DNA of 64,000 bases from Parelaphostrongylus tenuis (lineage: Eukaryota; Nematoda; Chromadorea; Rhabditida; Metastrongylidae), in contig JAHQIW010001916.1 in NCBI GenBank assembly GCA_019055375.1, positions 55,085 to 119,084 of the forward strand, given 5' to 3'. The position numbers and the translations under genes were made by a program. The notes under the pieces were generated by a model, which saw nothing but the letters and a program-made list of their open reading frames with translations, was not told the DNA's origin and did not search any database. Numbering within the stretch: position 1 is the first letter of the stretch; each line of letters starts with the position of its first letter. Below are positions 9,886 through 20,210 of this stretch, one piece after another.

Positions 9886-10214
9886 TCAGCATCGTTGGAT
9901 TTATTACTTACTTCGTTGTTGCCTAATCTATTATCTATTCCATCTATATTTTAATATTGTATCTATTTCTCTATACTATCATCTAATTTATTATTTTCCA
10001 CTTATCATTCTTTATCAGCCCGAACAAGTCTTACGAGAAAGTCGAGGTACGCCTCATAGCTTCGCGTATCGTTAGTAAGATTACTATCTCTTGTTCTTCT
10101 CAATAGATGGTAATGTAGTTGCAATCAGGACCACTTTTATTTTACTTATCACTTGTTCATTCTTTTATATGTTTTATATCTTCACACTGTTCTCTTGAAT
10201 TAATTTTTTTTCAG
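9886..10214. other. Low-complexity AT-rich sequence
   Basis: Runs of TTATCTATTC / CATCTAATTTATT-type sequence. A phrase AACAAGTCTTACGAGAAAG at 10024 matches 46466-46484, showing further shuffling of the duplicated block. No gene is seen. Confidence 0.4.
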
Positions 10215-10782
10215 GCTGTAGAAGTGACTCTTCTGGAAAAACGGCGGTGACCAAATCTGTTCGTCGACTTTCTGTGAATGACGACAGCGTAGTGGAGATG
10301 GACGATAGCGAGTTATCAGGGACCGAATATTTGGATAGGGTCTTTTTTCCGGAAGCTGTAAGTGTTTTCTCATATCTTTGCCGTTTTTGGTGAAAGTCGA
10401 ATTATGCGGTTCTTTCATTTCTAAACGCCAACATCAGCAAATATAGAAAACGAGGAAGAACAGCCCAAGGATTTTTTCGAGGAATCCTTCTTCCGGAGAG
10501 TAAAATCTGTCGGGTATGTAGTCTAGGTCGATTAAGCTTCGAGTATTCGGTGTTACCATGGAACTAAATTCTTCTAATGTTTTTTCCTTTTTCCTTTAGA
10601 AGATAATTATCCAAAGTATCTGTAGAGCATCGACATCTTTCAGTCAGATACGATCCCAGCATGAAAATCCTCAAAATCATAAACGAATCAAACGAAAGGA
10701 TCGTGCTATCCTCCATGAAGAAAATACGGATTTCTATACGGAAATGAGTGCAGTGAAAGGTCCTAGAAACGAGTCGTTTCCA
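10215..10782 (+). CDS. Candidate upstream exons of the pseudouridine synthase gene
   Basis: Three splice-bounded open stretches lie on the same strand just before the recognisable domain. 10215-10357 (after TTTTTTTCAG, before GCT|GTAAGT) encodes a serine- and acid-rich stretch ending YLDRVFFPEA. 10438-10513 (after CATCAG, before GG|GTATGT) can read EEEQPKDFFEESFFRRVKSV and ends in the phase needed by the exon at 11933. 10600-10782 (after CCTTTAG, before CCA|GTGAGT) is open in phase 0 at both ends. The phases of the three do not form one simple chain, so alternative exons or decay must be assumed. A related open stretch (SGKSEVAETPAIDSEEDTSI) lies at 11061-11141. Assignment to the gene rests on position, strand and splice signals only. 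Confidence 0.45.
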
Positions 10783-11263
10783 GTGAGTTGATTTTGAAAC
10801 TATTTCCACCTTTTAGAATCATTTCAAGCGTATTGGTCGTCACTATGATTTCTTTTGGCTCCATATTCTTTCATAATTAGAGAAGAACGAGCAAATATTA
10901 GAACTCATTAATGCTTAAAAATGCGCTTTTCTTGTTATTGAAATCGATGACTGGCATTTCGGCGACTTTTTCTTTCTCAGCGCCAACTAGTATCTACTTT
11001 GAACATTTCAATGAGATGTGACAACACATCGGTGAACTTCACTGTATAAGTGGTTAAGTGGCTCCGGGAAAAGTGAAGTCGCTGAAACGCCAGCCATCGA
11101 CTCTGAAGAAGATACATCGATCTCGTGGAAGTTCTTTATACGAAGAGTCAGTCTGTGCGGTAGTTTTTATTCTTTTGCCGAAATTTGAACGATATGGGAA
11201 ATTGCAAGAGACGGTACAAATCATTTTAAAGATATTTAGCTTTTCACCGATCTAGCGCTTTTC

Positions 11264-11826
11264 ACGTTTATGAGCATCGAAGATGTAGTGAAGAGGACAA
11301 AGAACATCCGACTCTGTGCCCACCTTTTCGACTCGACAATTATCCCTGCCCTAACGTATGCAGCAGAAACCTGGTCGCTACGTAAGCAGGATGAAAGATC
11401 ACTTGCCGTTATCGAACGCGCAGTCGAAAGTCGATGCTAGGAGTATCCCGTATTTTGCAAATGAGAGAAAGGATCCGAAGTGCCGACCTGCGTCAACGAT
11501 CGAAATCAGAGACGCCGTTCTACACGCCAGGATATCGAAAATAAGGTGGGCCGGACACGTGATGCGCTTCAACGACAACCGATGGACGAGAGCCGTTACC
11601 GACTGGATTCCTCCGGACGTCAAGCGCTCTAAAGGAAGACCACTGACCCGTTGGTCCGATTTCTTCACGAAAGCGATAGAAGAAAGATATGATGCTCAGC
11701 GAATCCCTAGAGCTAGGAGGACCCACTGGGCTACTCTTGCACACGATAGGGAAAAATGGAAAGAGTTGCTGGTACCCGCTCGAGTCACTCGACGATCAAC
11801 GGGACGACAGGTGATACAGGTGATCT
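11264..11826 (+). pseudogene. 3' fragment of an RTE-type LINE
   Basis: This matches the C-terminal part and 3' end of the RTE ORF seen at 55-56.5 kb: EDVVKRTKNIRL, FDSTIIPALTYAAETWSL, then after a frameshift near 11430 WAGHVMRFNDNRWTR, RPLTRWSDFFTKA and the terminal ACAGGTGATACAGGTGAT. It lacks the polymerase core. It sits in an intron of the pseudouridine synthase gene, on the same strand, about 105 bp before the exon at 11933. Confidence 0.85.
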
Positions 11827-11932
11827 AGCTCTTGCCCTGTGCGAAATGAAAGGAGCCCGATCTAGCCCTGCTGTGAAACCCCAATAACCTTGAAAATAAG
11901 CCAAAAATCTCAAAGATTTCACTCTAAAGTAG

Positions 11933-14900
11933 CCTCAAACGCCGCTATCGTTGTGAAAATTGGATGGATCGAGTCGAACAATTAGCTTCATTACAGAATG
12001 ATTATGATGCGGAAGTAATTCATCCGTCAGAAGAAGAAACAGGCTGGGATAAAATCCGCCGTCAGTTCATACCAGTATGGATGATGAGCCCGGATGAACT
12101 CGTGGATCTCATGGTGAACAGGGTTCTCATCAAGAATGGTTGGAAATATCGGTTCATTATGCTACAGATCGTTTTCTACAAGTAACTTTATCTATCTCAG
12201 ATGATATTGTAGCTTTTGATAAGCCTTATGGCATGGCTTACTCAGGCGCATCGTCAACTGTACCTCAACTAGACAGATTACTTCAGAGAATTAAGGTAGG
12301 CTTAAGTTTTTAGATTGCTTTTGGACTTTTTGACTCATAAGTCGATGTATCTCTCCAGTCCTCAAAAAAAAACGCGGACCTCTCCGTGTAATTTCCAATA
12401 ACGACTATTTCTTACAATGGCGTTGGTCAGTGGTTTATATATCTTGTTTATGAGTGAAAGGCGAGGTTTATCATAATATTGATTTGAACAGCTGACGTTT
12501 CGCATGTCTCGCCTTCTTCAGAGCGTGGCAAGATCAGGTTGTCTACGAGCCACTCAGCCAAGCACCTGTATCACTCTGACAGGAAGATCTAGATGGGATT
12601 GGAATCTGGGTTTGTAGTTTTTGTGTTGAAGTGATTGAGGTGTTTGGCTGACTAAATTGAGACAACCTGAGCTTTCTAGGCTCTGAAGAAGGAAAAATCC
12701 GTCGAGCTGTCAACTTATTGAAAAAATTTCGTCATAAATGTCTTCTTCTTGTGTTAATCAAGTTCAAATTCACTGAATTAGTGGATTTATGAATGAGCTC
12801 GACTCCAAGCGGCACTCTTCTGCGAATTTGTGTACCTTCAGAGAACATTGTCTGTCTTTCTTCTAGCGATCAACAGATTAACTATCTTTTCTTAATTTCC
12901 CACTCATCTCCTTTTTTCTTGCTTTTTTTCTCAAAAGTTTTTTGATGCAGTTATGCTCACGGGGGATAAATGAAGATACGACCTATTTCGCCGGAAAACA
13001 ACTTTTCATGACAGTGTTAGTAATCATTCGAGAGTCTGAATCTTCGCCTACTGCGCTACATGGCTGTACTGTGAAAAGTTCTTCCACAGCGCCATAGCAT
13101 TCCGTATAAAATCTCGATTACACCGGCCGCGCACTTTTACTGTTTGTTCGCTAGAAGCACGAAGATCATATGAACGTATAGAGGAAATCTTGTAATGTAA
13201 GAGTCATATATTTTATCTGGAGTTTATAACAAAACGGAGAAAAAAATCCCATTTGAATAACAAAAACTGCACTCTACATGTGAGTTGCTCCAGCGCGATC
13301 GATCGCTCGATCGCAGAGCGCCGTATGGAAGCCACAATTAGCACACACCCAGACACACTGGCCGACAAGTAAATGCGCGTCGTATGTCAACTCGACCTTA
13401 TTTTCCCTGTTGCACTGCAGTGAAACGGTCTTCCAAGAAAACAAGAGGGGCGTTCGATTCGTCGAAACTTACGCTATCGAAGGATTACCCACAATTTGAG
13501 CATAGAGTTCATTTGTGAGAGATTTATGCGTCTTCAAAACACAAATGCTTTATTTCTGTCAGAGCGTTATAAAAAGAGTTTTTCAAAAAAAAAAGGCCAC
13601 GTAGCGCAGTAGTCAGAGGTTTAAGCTCTCCCTTGGTTGCTAACACATAGAAAGTTCTTGTCCGGCGAAAGGAGTCGTTTCTTCATTTGTCCCCGAACTA
13701 CATAACTGAAACGATTTTTTCTTTTAAACAGTAGATTATTGTTGCTTTTAAGGCTAAGGTCGTTCCAAAATGCGAGCGTCTATATTTGGTGAGATCGTTG
13801 GACAAATACCAGTCTGGCATTGTTCTGTTCGCCGCGTACGTACCTATGTTATATAGTGGAATAAGACAGTTTCTCTAGTGAACAGAAATTCTTTGAAATA
13901 TCCAATGATGCTGAGTGAAACGGAAAATTTCCGACCTCATGCGGGAGTTAAGCCCACGTTTCATCTATATAGAAGACTCGTGGAGTCGAAAGTTTTGAAA
14001 TCATCCAGGTCTTTGGATTTATAATTATAACATCGTAACACTTTTAAAAAAGCTATGAAGTAAAGAATTTTGATAATTTATCGTTGAAATAATTCTAGCC
14101 AAAGTTTGATGTCTAATATTGTAGAAATTCGGCTATGCAATTGGCTTTGAAGGAGGATTTTCAGAAGGGACTGGTAGAGCAGGTAACCAGGTATCTCTGA
14201 CTTATGAAGGTTTATAATGACTATGAGTCTGTATATGATTGCTATTCAGGTGCATTGTTCGTGACGAAACTCAAGGATTCTCCCATAAAGATTACCATAA
14301 CTTTGATTAAAACAGTGAAGAGATGTTAAGGTGTGTTGTCGTTTTATTTATTATTTATCATTTGAGTCAAAAAGCGCATGTGGCTCAGTGATAAGTTGTT
14401 TTCATCGTGCACGAGGTCGATGCTTCGATGTCGCCCGGATGGCTTATTAAGTCTTCCATCCTTCCGAGGTCAGTAAATTGGCACCAGACCGATAGCATAC
14501 TTATCTGGGAGGCTAAGCAGCATTTACTCAATAGAGCGGTAGGCCACCGTGAGTTATTGTAAAGGCCAGATAAGCATTCAGTGACCTCAAACGAAGCTGA
14601 AAATTGAAGACCAACTATGGCATGGCGCATCCTGCAGGTGTTGATCAGCGACGAGAGTTTTTTTTTTATAGAGTCAGAAGTGTATTGAACCTTAGTCGAT
14701 GTTTGGTCCCACGCTCAAGGCTCATCAATGTTTCCATCAATCGAGGGTTGGCGGGTTGGGACCAGAGTTCTCTGAGAGAATAGTAGCACTGACCTGATAC
14801 ATCAGTAGGTCACCGCTTGTTCTGACATCCATTGTAAAGGCTAGTATATCCCTGCATTCAACTATAGCGATTATCGATGAAGACGAATGCATGGTGTATC

Positions 14901-15489
14901 CTTCAGGGATTGCCCAACCTCCAGAGCTCTGCGCTTCTATTCTTCACGAATCGGCATGCATAACTACTGATTTCAGCTTCTTCCGTTGATTTCAAACTCG
15001 ACGAAGGGCGAAGTATTCTATGTGGAGTCAGAATGCCGTACCGTCCAAGGAAGGCAGTACGTATCAAGTGTAGAAGTGCGGACACAAAGAGGTCTGTTTC
15101 TTTCTAGATATTATCTCATGGAGTTTTTTGAATGCTTGTGAGATTGTCATGTTCAGAAGTCTCTCATCGAATTCGTGCTCACTTTGCTATGGCCAGATGT
15201 CCGTTAATTGGAGATTCAAAGTACAGCGGTTCGTCTCCACGTCCACCTCGGTGAAAACTGTTTGAATTTTGCCAACAAACAGAGACGCTTGATGCTAAGC
15301 CAATTTGTTCTAGATTATCCCAACATGTTCTAAATTCACTCAATATGACCGACTCTCAGGCCGCAAGATTCCAATGTATATTGATTTGAAAGAGGTATGT
15401 GATGTTGTGAGGAGCTTATTTATGCCGATGTTAATAGAGTTTAGGTGTTCAAAGTAAACTACCATTTTCTGACCGTTGTAGGTATGTAG
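11933..15489 (+). CDS. RluA/RPUSD-type pseudouridine synthase, multi-exon, frame breaks
   Basis: Exons with matching phases: 11933-12138, 12201-12295, 13759-13835, 14125-14190, 14250-14314, 14977-15091, 15157-15250, 15314-15394, 15445-15489 (TAG). The family converts uridine to pseudouridine in RNA; RPUSD3/4-like members act in mitochondria. Seen here: DDIVAFDKPYGMAYSG (entry motif), VRSLDKYQSGIVLFAA (catalytic motif with the Asp in LDK; the usual HRLD arginine is replaced by Ser), SSVEVRTQRE, then HRIRAHF and PLIGDSKY (C-terminal RNA-binding and fold motifs), and a short last exon VFKVNYHFLTVVGM. Two frame problems: in exon 14250-14314, RCIVRDETQG and SPIKITITLIKT lie in different frames, and near 15355 LSQHVLNSLNMTDSQ must shift to reach RKIPMYIDLKE. 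Introns hold a Penelope 3' piece and SINEs. It is either a recently decayed gene or contains assembly errors. Family call is firm; functionality is doubtful. Confidence 0.75.
12420..12725 (-). repeat. Penelope-type 3' end fragments in an intron
   Basis: The minus strand at 12535-12485 reads TCTGAAGAAGGCGAGACATG then CGAAACGTCAGCTG, the recurring tail motif described for 42.5 kb. A second, weaker one on + at 12683-12716 reads CTCTGAAGAAGG...CGTCGAGCTGTC. They lie in the intron between the exons at 12295 and 13759. Confidence 0.55.
13050..13750 (+). repeat. Dispersed repeat E, copy 2, with a palindromic patch
   Basis: Collinear with 4110-4700. At 13297-13317 it contains GCGATCGATCGCTCGATCGC, overlapping short palindromes. 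A SINE-A-like head fragment (GTAGCGCAGTAGTCAGAGG) follows at 13603. No coding capacity. Confidence 0.4.
13885..13990 (-). repeat. tRNA-like SINE family C fragment
   Basis: The minus strand reads ATGAAACGTGGGCTTAACTC then CCGCATGAGGTCGG. It matches the family-C heads at 51.1 and 51.4 kb (GATGAAACGTGGGTTCGATT). The B box is decayed. Confidence 0.45.
14362..14655 (+). repeat. SINE family A copy
   Basis: Head GTGGCTCAGTGATAAG and GATGCTTCGATGTCGC, body GGGAGGCTAAGCAGCATTTA, TTATTGTAAAGGCCAG, CATTCAGTGACCTCAAAC. Inserted in the intron after the exon ending at 14314. Confidence 0.65.
14690..14950 (+). repeat. SINE family A, head-truncated copy
   Basis: Starts within the tRNA-like head (CCCACGCTCAAGGCTCATC) and continues through the body (GTAGGTCACCGC, TTGTAAAGGC, GAAGACGAATGCATGG, CTTCAGGGATTGCCCAAC). 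Lies directly before the exon at 14977. Confidence 0.6.
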
Positions 15490-15504
15490 AAAACTACATA
15501 ATAG

Positions 15505-15860
15505 AGTCTGTGAGAATGTTAAGATCTTTTTCGAGGTCGGTAATTCAGAGGCATATGTACGTTTCGGCGATATCCCTCTTCATCAGTGCCACAAATCCTC
15601 ACACTGAGTCCTATTTTTATAGCATTGATGACGTTATGGTGATAGCAAGTGCTACTGAGTTATCACCATTTCTTCTTAGTCGATGTCTTAGGGTTGGTAG
15701 TGAGTAAGTAGAAATCCTCTCGATTATTATTTTTAAACCTCGCGATAGGCATTCAGTAACCAAAGATTTCCCTATCCCTGCTTCAAAAAAAGGGTCCAAG
15801 CTTTGGACGCTGTGGCACTGATGAAGCGGGAGATGACGGCGAAACGTACGCAAGCCACTC
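15505..15860. repeat. Opposed pair of Penelope-type 3' ends
   Basis: At 15560-15595 the minus strand carries TGATGAAGAGGGATATCGC followed by CGAAACGTAC. At 15818-15855 the plus strand carries CTGATGAAGCGGGAGATGAC then GGCGAAACGTACGC. The two copies face each other over a broken inverted repeat (GAGGCATATG..., AGTGCCACA). No RT is present. Confidence 0.5.
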
Positions 15861-15879
15861 ACTACCATCCTCAACGAGG

Positions 15880-16097
15880 CTTTAACCCTCTCGCGATCAT
15901 GCCTCCTCGGCCTCTGCATCTTTATTTGACAACTCTGGACGGTCTGATCCACCTTCTCTACGTGTCCAACCCCCAGCGTGCTGCGTCTAACAATTGCACG
16001 CCGGTGGTTAGATATGCAGAGCAGGTAAGGCAGATTGTCCAAAGTTGCCAGCCAGAGATGTAGAGGCCGTGGGTCCGCGGTCCTGAAAAGGTTAAAC
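15880..16097. mobile_element. Foldback MITE (family C), best-ended copy
   Basis: The left end TTTAACCCTCTCGCGATC and the right end (reversed) TTTAACCTTTTCAGGACC are inverted repeats. Inner arms CGGCCTCTGCATCT and AGATGTAGAGGCCG pair. The sequences on either side (CAACGAG before, and CATAGACTATATTGAATG after) are continuous in the paralogous stretch at 17180-17230, which lacks this 0.2-kb insert. That gives an empty-site comparison. Confidence 0.65.
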
Positions 16098-16099
16098 GT

Positions 16100-16700
16100 T
16101 TCCATAGACTATATTGAATGTTTATAGTGAGGTTTAAAAATAGTCGACTGGAAGGACTATGTAATAAATTTCTTCAGATGCATTTACCCCCCGCTATATC
16201 GCGATCATCGAGCACTCCCATTCGAATATCAGCTCCAATGCCACAGCATTTCGTATGGATGCTGAAAAAACTTCGCTTACTCAAAGTAGGGCAATAGCAT
16301 CGATTTTTCATACGCGGAATTTTTAGTATTGATTGCTGCCGATATTAATTTACATTGATTTTTGATATCATTGAGCCTATATTGATTTATTACGTGAAAT
16401 TTCTCTGCGGCTTATCTTCTCATTCTCTTCTTCCTTTCCCTCTTTTTTTCCTTCTTTTCCCTCTCTTTTTTCTTTCTATGTCGTTAGAGCTAATTTAGAA
16501 CTCTTTAGAAAAACTGGAAATTAATTTTTCCTTGCCTAAGCTATATTCCCTTATGCCCAGAATCACGGAAAGTTGGCTCTTCGCGATACTGTTTACTTTG
16601 TTAACGTTTTATACATTGGACATCATCGTTATCAGTAATTTTCAGAGCTCAGGAGGCCTTTCTGTCGTTATTTGTTGACTGTTGATCCGATAAATTTTAA
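16100..16700. other. No gene recognised
   Basis: Begins with the continuation of the Penelope-type repeat (to about 16165). The rest is AT-rich with a pyrimidine tract at 16420-16480. Confidence 0.4.
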
Positions 16701-16835
16701 TTATCTTGCCTAATAGTTATTTTTGTGCCGTGCATGTGGTCTGTTATTGGCACTTGTACTATGCAATACTAGTGTTTCGGGCTTGCACACCCCGTTTTAG
16801 TTGCCCAAGTTTGAAGCACTTTCAAGATCCGAGCC
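16700..16835 (-). mobile_element. Penelope-type end with a decayed hammerhead motif
   Basis: On the minus strand: GGGG..GCAAGCCC hairpin, CGAAACACTAGTATTGCA, then AAGTGCCAATAACAGACC, ACATGCACGGCACAAAAATA. The tail matches the 40.4-kb copy closely. The CUGANGA strand is not recognisable. Confidence 0.45.
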
Positions 16836-17059
16836 GATCTATCTTGCCTAAATTTTCTGGTTTACATCTTCCGCATAACCGCGATGATTAGACTGTGAGA
16901 TTGTTTGAAGCCTTTCCGGGCTTTATACGTCATCGTCTTGCGTACGTCCCCGCGGTATCGTCCGTCTCATGAGAGCCACTTGCCCACTCAAGAACAGTTG
17001 ATTAGATGGACGTCTACAATGCACACCAGCCCTAATTCATTCACTGATAAAAAACCACA

Positions 17060-17260
17060 ATCACGTGCTATCAACATAACACGTCTCTCCATTTCTGCTA
17101 TAAAATTAGGTTCGGTGTGGACGTGTGAGTTTAACGAAGCGGGTGACACCGCCGAAACGTAGTAAGCCACTGACGTTGCAACCTCGAAATGACTTGAACA
17201 TTCTCGCAGACTATATCGAACATTTATAGCGAGGTTCAAAAAAGAGTCGATTGGAAGCAA
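17060..17260 (+). repeat. Penelope-type 3' end
   Basis: Contains GAAGCGGGTGACACCGCCGA followed by AACGTAGTAAGCC, then CTATATCGAACATTTATAGC. It is the paralogue of 15820-16160 without the MITE. Confidence 0.5.
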
Positions 17261-17559
17261 TGGTTAGAATTAGGTGTCCCATATGCTACACCTTCTACTA
17301 AGCATCTATGGACTACTAAGCGCATTCATTTCTCAAGCCATTCGTCTCCTAACCGTCTAGTATCTTAAAGACATTGCAAACCTTTCATTCATTCGTACTA
17401 ACGATTGAATCTTAATTTGAACGATTCAATGCTAGAGAGCGCGTCTGGCGCTTCTGTTATTAGCGGAAGCTGGATGAAAGCAATGACTTGGCAGTTTAGT
17501 CGACATAGTAGTTCCTGATATTACTATTCCTTTTCACTGATAAACGTTGTTTTTTCTTT

Positions 17560-17960
17560 GCAATATATGGCTTGGAACCAAGGCCGAGTGGCTTGAGATG
17601 CTTGGTGGAGCTCAACACAGAACCGAACCCAGAGCTTCCCAACACTGTTCGTCGGTCAAAAACGAACGCCGCAAGAAATATCGTGGCCTCGCAGTCCTCG
17701 GGTTTGCAAGGAGATATGCTCGATTAGTATTCTACGACGTTTATGAAAGAAGGGGAAATTCTGAAGCAAGCGAGGAGATGAATCGAATGCTAGAAATACT
17801 CTGACCCACATAGTGGAAACTAAGCTGTGATGCGAGTCAAATAAAATGATAAAGTGAAATAGTGTATATAACTTATGAGAAAGTGGGCTCTCGCCCCAAA
17901 TGATTTGCGGCTCTGAAGAGGCAAAAGAGCCGAAACATCAGTCACAACGAATATGAACTT
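17560..17960 (+). repeat. Repeat G followed by a Penelope-type 3' motif
   Basis: 17560-17860 is the longest repeat G copy, with an 85-codon open frame at 17547-17804 reading ARRYARLVFYDVYE. The same stretch is broken in the other copies, so I treat it as repeat, not gene. At 17912-17940 follows CTCTGAAGAGGCAAAAGAGC with CGAAACATCAGTC. Confidence 0.5.
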
Positions 17961-18199
17961 CGTGTAAACTCATGAATAGCAGCAACAAGTAAATAACTCT
18001 CATCTCTGGAATTTCTCTATATGGTGTTTACATTTAAGTGTATGCGCAACTGTTTATACTGTATATCAGCTCCGTGCTTTGATAATGATGGGTTTCATTT
18101 TTTTTTGAATCCTGGATCTTGGCTTCTCACTATGATTTGATCAACCATTGAATTTCATAGTGTGGAGCCATGTTTAGGTCATAGAGCTTAGCATTCGAT

Positions 18200-18400
18200 G
18201 AGAAAGGAATTGTTCACGTTGCCTGCAGTAAACAATTTGTGTCACCTTTGTCGTAGTCTTCCGGTCCAGCAATTATAGTTGATAATGAGGGCAATCTGAT
18301 CTTTTTGGGCTCCAAAGAAAGCAAAACTGTCGAAACGTCAGCTGCCAGAATAGATTGTATAGTGAATACATCGTATTTGATCTAAAAATAAGTAACAAGG
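18200..18400 (+). repeat. Penelope-type 3' motif
   Basis: GCTCCAAAGAAAGCAAAACT followed by GTCGAAACGTCAGCTG at 18309-18344. The flanks are diverged. The rest of 18400-19265 shows nothing recognisable. Confidence 0.4.
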
Positions 18401-19267
18401 AGGTTAATAGTACTGGAAGTCGCATTCGGTTGAGTAACAGTTCATAATGCTAAAGAAAGAGATGAAGAAGCGGACAACATGGTGGCGTTGGGCTATCATT
18501 TGTCAGGTGAACATTTTGAGGATCTAAACCACTTTTTTCGGAGTAGTCCTTACCGAACTTTTCTTCCTATAATTTCGCTTCTATACCCTCTTCCACATAG
18601 TGACCAAATGTCTCTTACGCCCATGGACACAAGGAGAAGTCATCGTTGTTTTTTGGCTGTTTATTATCAACTGTAATTGTTGCCTGTGAGAACTCATTCT
18701 TGTCTTTGTTGGGTGTTACTAAGAAAATGATTTTTTATACTCCTTTAATCAAACTGAGCTTTCACTTGATTTGTTTTCAATCTCGTGAATAAGTCTTTTT
18801 GGTTCTCCTGTGGAGAAGCATCTGCCAAGAATGCACTCCACGATGACTAGAGCGTCTCTGTGTCACCTTGTTCATCTCATCCTCACTGGCTTCATCGCTA
18901 TTCTTAAGCACACCTCATTTCTCTACACGTCCCAACGGACATAGGCCCTGTTTTTTCGTGCATAGCAGCTCTAGTTATGCGTTTTGGACACTCAAATCTC
19001 ATGGTTAGGAATTTAATGTGGCGTGTATAGTCATTAGGTGTACAAAAATGACTCCTCCGTTTTCTTTTTTCTGCTGTCATAATGGCAAAAATAAAGATAT
19101 GTGAATTTTTTTGTCTTAAAGTGCGTTAAAAATCCCATTTATTTATATGCTCTTTATGTACAAAACATGTTATGAAGTGGTTTTTGTAGGACTTTAACAA
19201 GCACTTTCGAACCCGAAAAACGCTATTTGCGGGAACTTCACTTGGCAGATATACTTACTAAAAGTAG

Positions 19268-19690
19268 TTGAATTTGCTTGATTTTTGCATCGTTCAGCTG
19301 CGAATTTTCTTGCGAATATTTTGGTATACAACCTGCTCATATTTGCTTCAAGATGAGACTGTCGTGGGAACAAATTTGCTTGTTACTATGCGCGAATGGC
19401 GCATACAAGGGAAATGTCAGGTAAGCGGCGCAAGATTTATGGAGTTTGGGACGATAATACGGTTCCAGAAAAGACGCTCAGGAAGTGGTTCGAAAATTTC
19501 AAAGCTGGAGAGAAGTTTGGAGGATCAGTCGCGCTCGGTCATTCCACAGGAAGCTCCATTAGTGTTACGCGCCACTTCACAATGTAAGCAAGAAAATGCG
19601 CAATTGAACGATGCCAAAGTCATGCAATTTAAATTACTTTTAGCTAAGAAATTTGGTGTACATTGCTCTTGTTGAAAACTGTTGAAATGA
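19268..19690 (+). pseudogene. Internally deleted mariner transposase, N-terminal HTH only
   Basis: The frame at 19396-19587 reads the second helix-turn-helix of a mariner transposase: RRKIYGVWDDNTVPEKTLRK followed by WFENFKAGE. Immediately after, the sequence jumps to a non-catalytic tail (AACGATGCCAAAGTCATGCA). The same junction occurs in the opposite-strand copy at 33850-34290, so this is a family of internally deleted, non-autonomous mariners rather than random decay. The DD(34)D catalytic domain is absent. Confidence 0.7.
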
Positions 19691-19702
19691 CCTGATATTA
19701 TA

Positions 19703-19945
19703 GTCGCGCTCATGGCTCACCAAGCCATGCATAACTCCGCGATCGGTAAATTGGTACTAGATTGATCTCAGGCTTGTCTGGGAGGATAAACAGCAATGAC
19801 TCGGTGCAGAGGTAGGCCGCTAGAGTCAATGTAAAGGCCAGATATACATTTAATCACCTCAAACGAAGTTAAAATTTGAAGACGTATGCATGATCCTTCT
19901 TTCAGCGATTGTGCAACGCCGAGAGCTTTATCCTTTTGCTCCATA
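19703..19945 (+). repeat. SINE family A, head-truncated copy
   Basis: Starts at CGCGCTCATGGCTCACCAAG and runs through TGGGAGGATAAACAGCAATG, CAATGTAAAGGCCAG, CACCTCAAACGAAG to TGCAACGCCGAGAGC. Directly follows the mariner tail. Confidence 0.65.
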
Positions 19946-20210
19946 ACAGTAGTGAAGTGACATATTCTCAACTTGTAAGTAAAGAAAAAGTTTTTTGTGT
20001 TGTGTTATCTGCGAATTCCTAAATTACTTTTTAAAGAATTCAAATCCAAAATCATCACAATTTAGTCTCAAATGTGGTTTTCAATGTGATGCGCTTGTTA
20101 CCCAGAATACTCAACACCCTATGGTTTGCCAATTTATTGCTGCTGAAACGCTGAATATGTATTGATATTCACTGAAAAGAAATCTTCGTCTCAAATGCCG
20201 TAGTACATAT

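Noticed and set aside
13297..13317. GATCGATCGCTCGATCGC palindrome as an operator site
   Set aside because: Isolated short overlapping palindromes within a dispersed repeat, not repeated elsewhere and with no nearby promoter.
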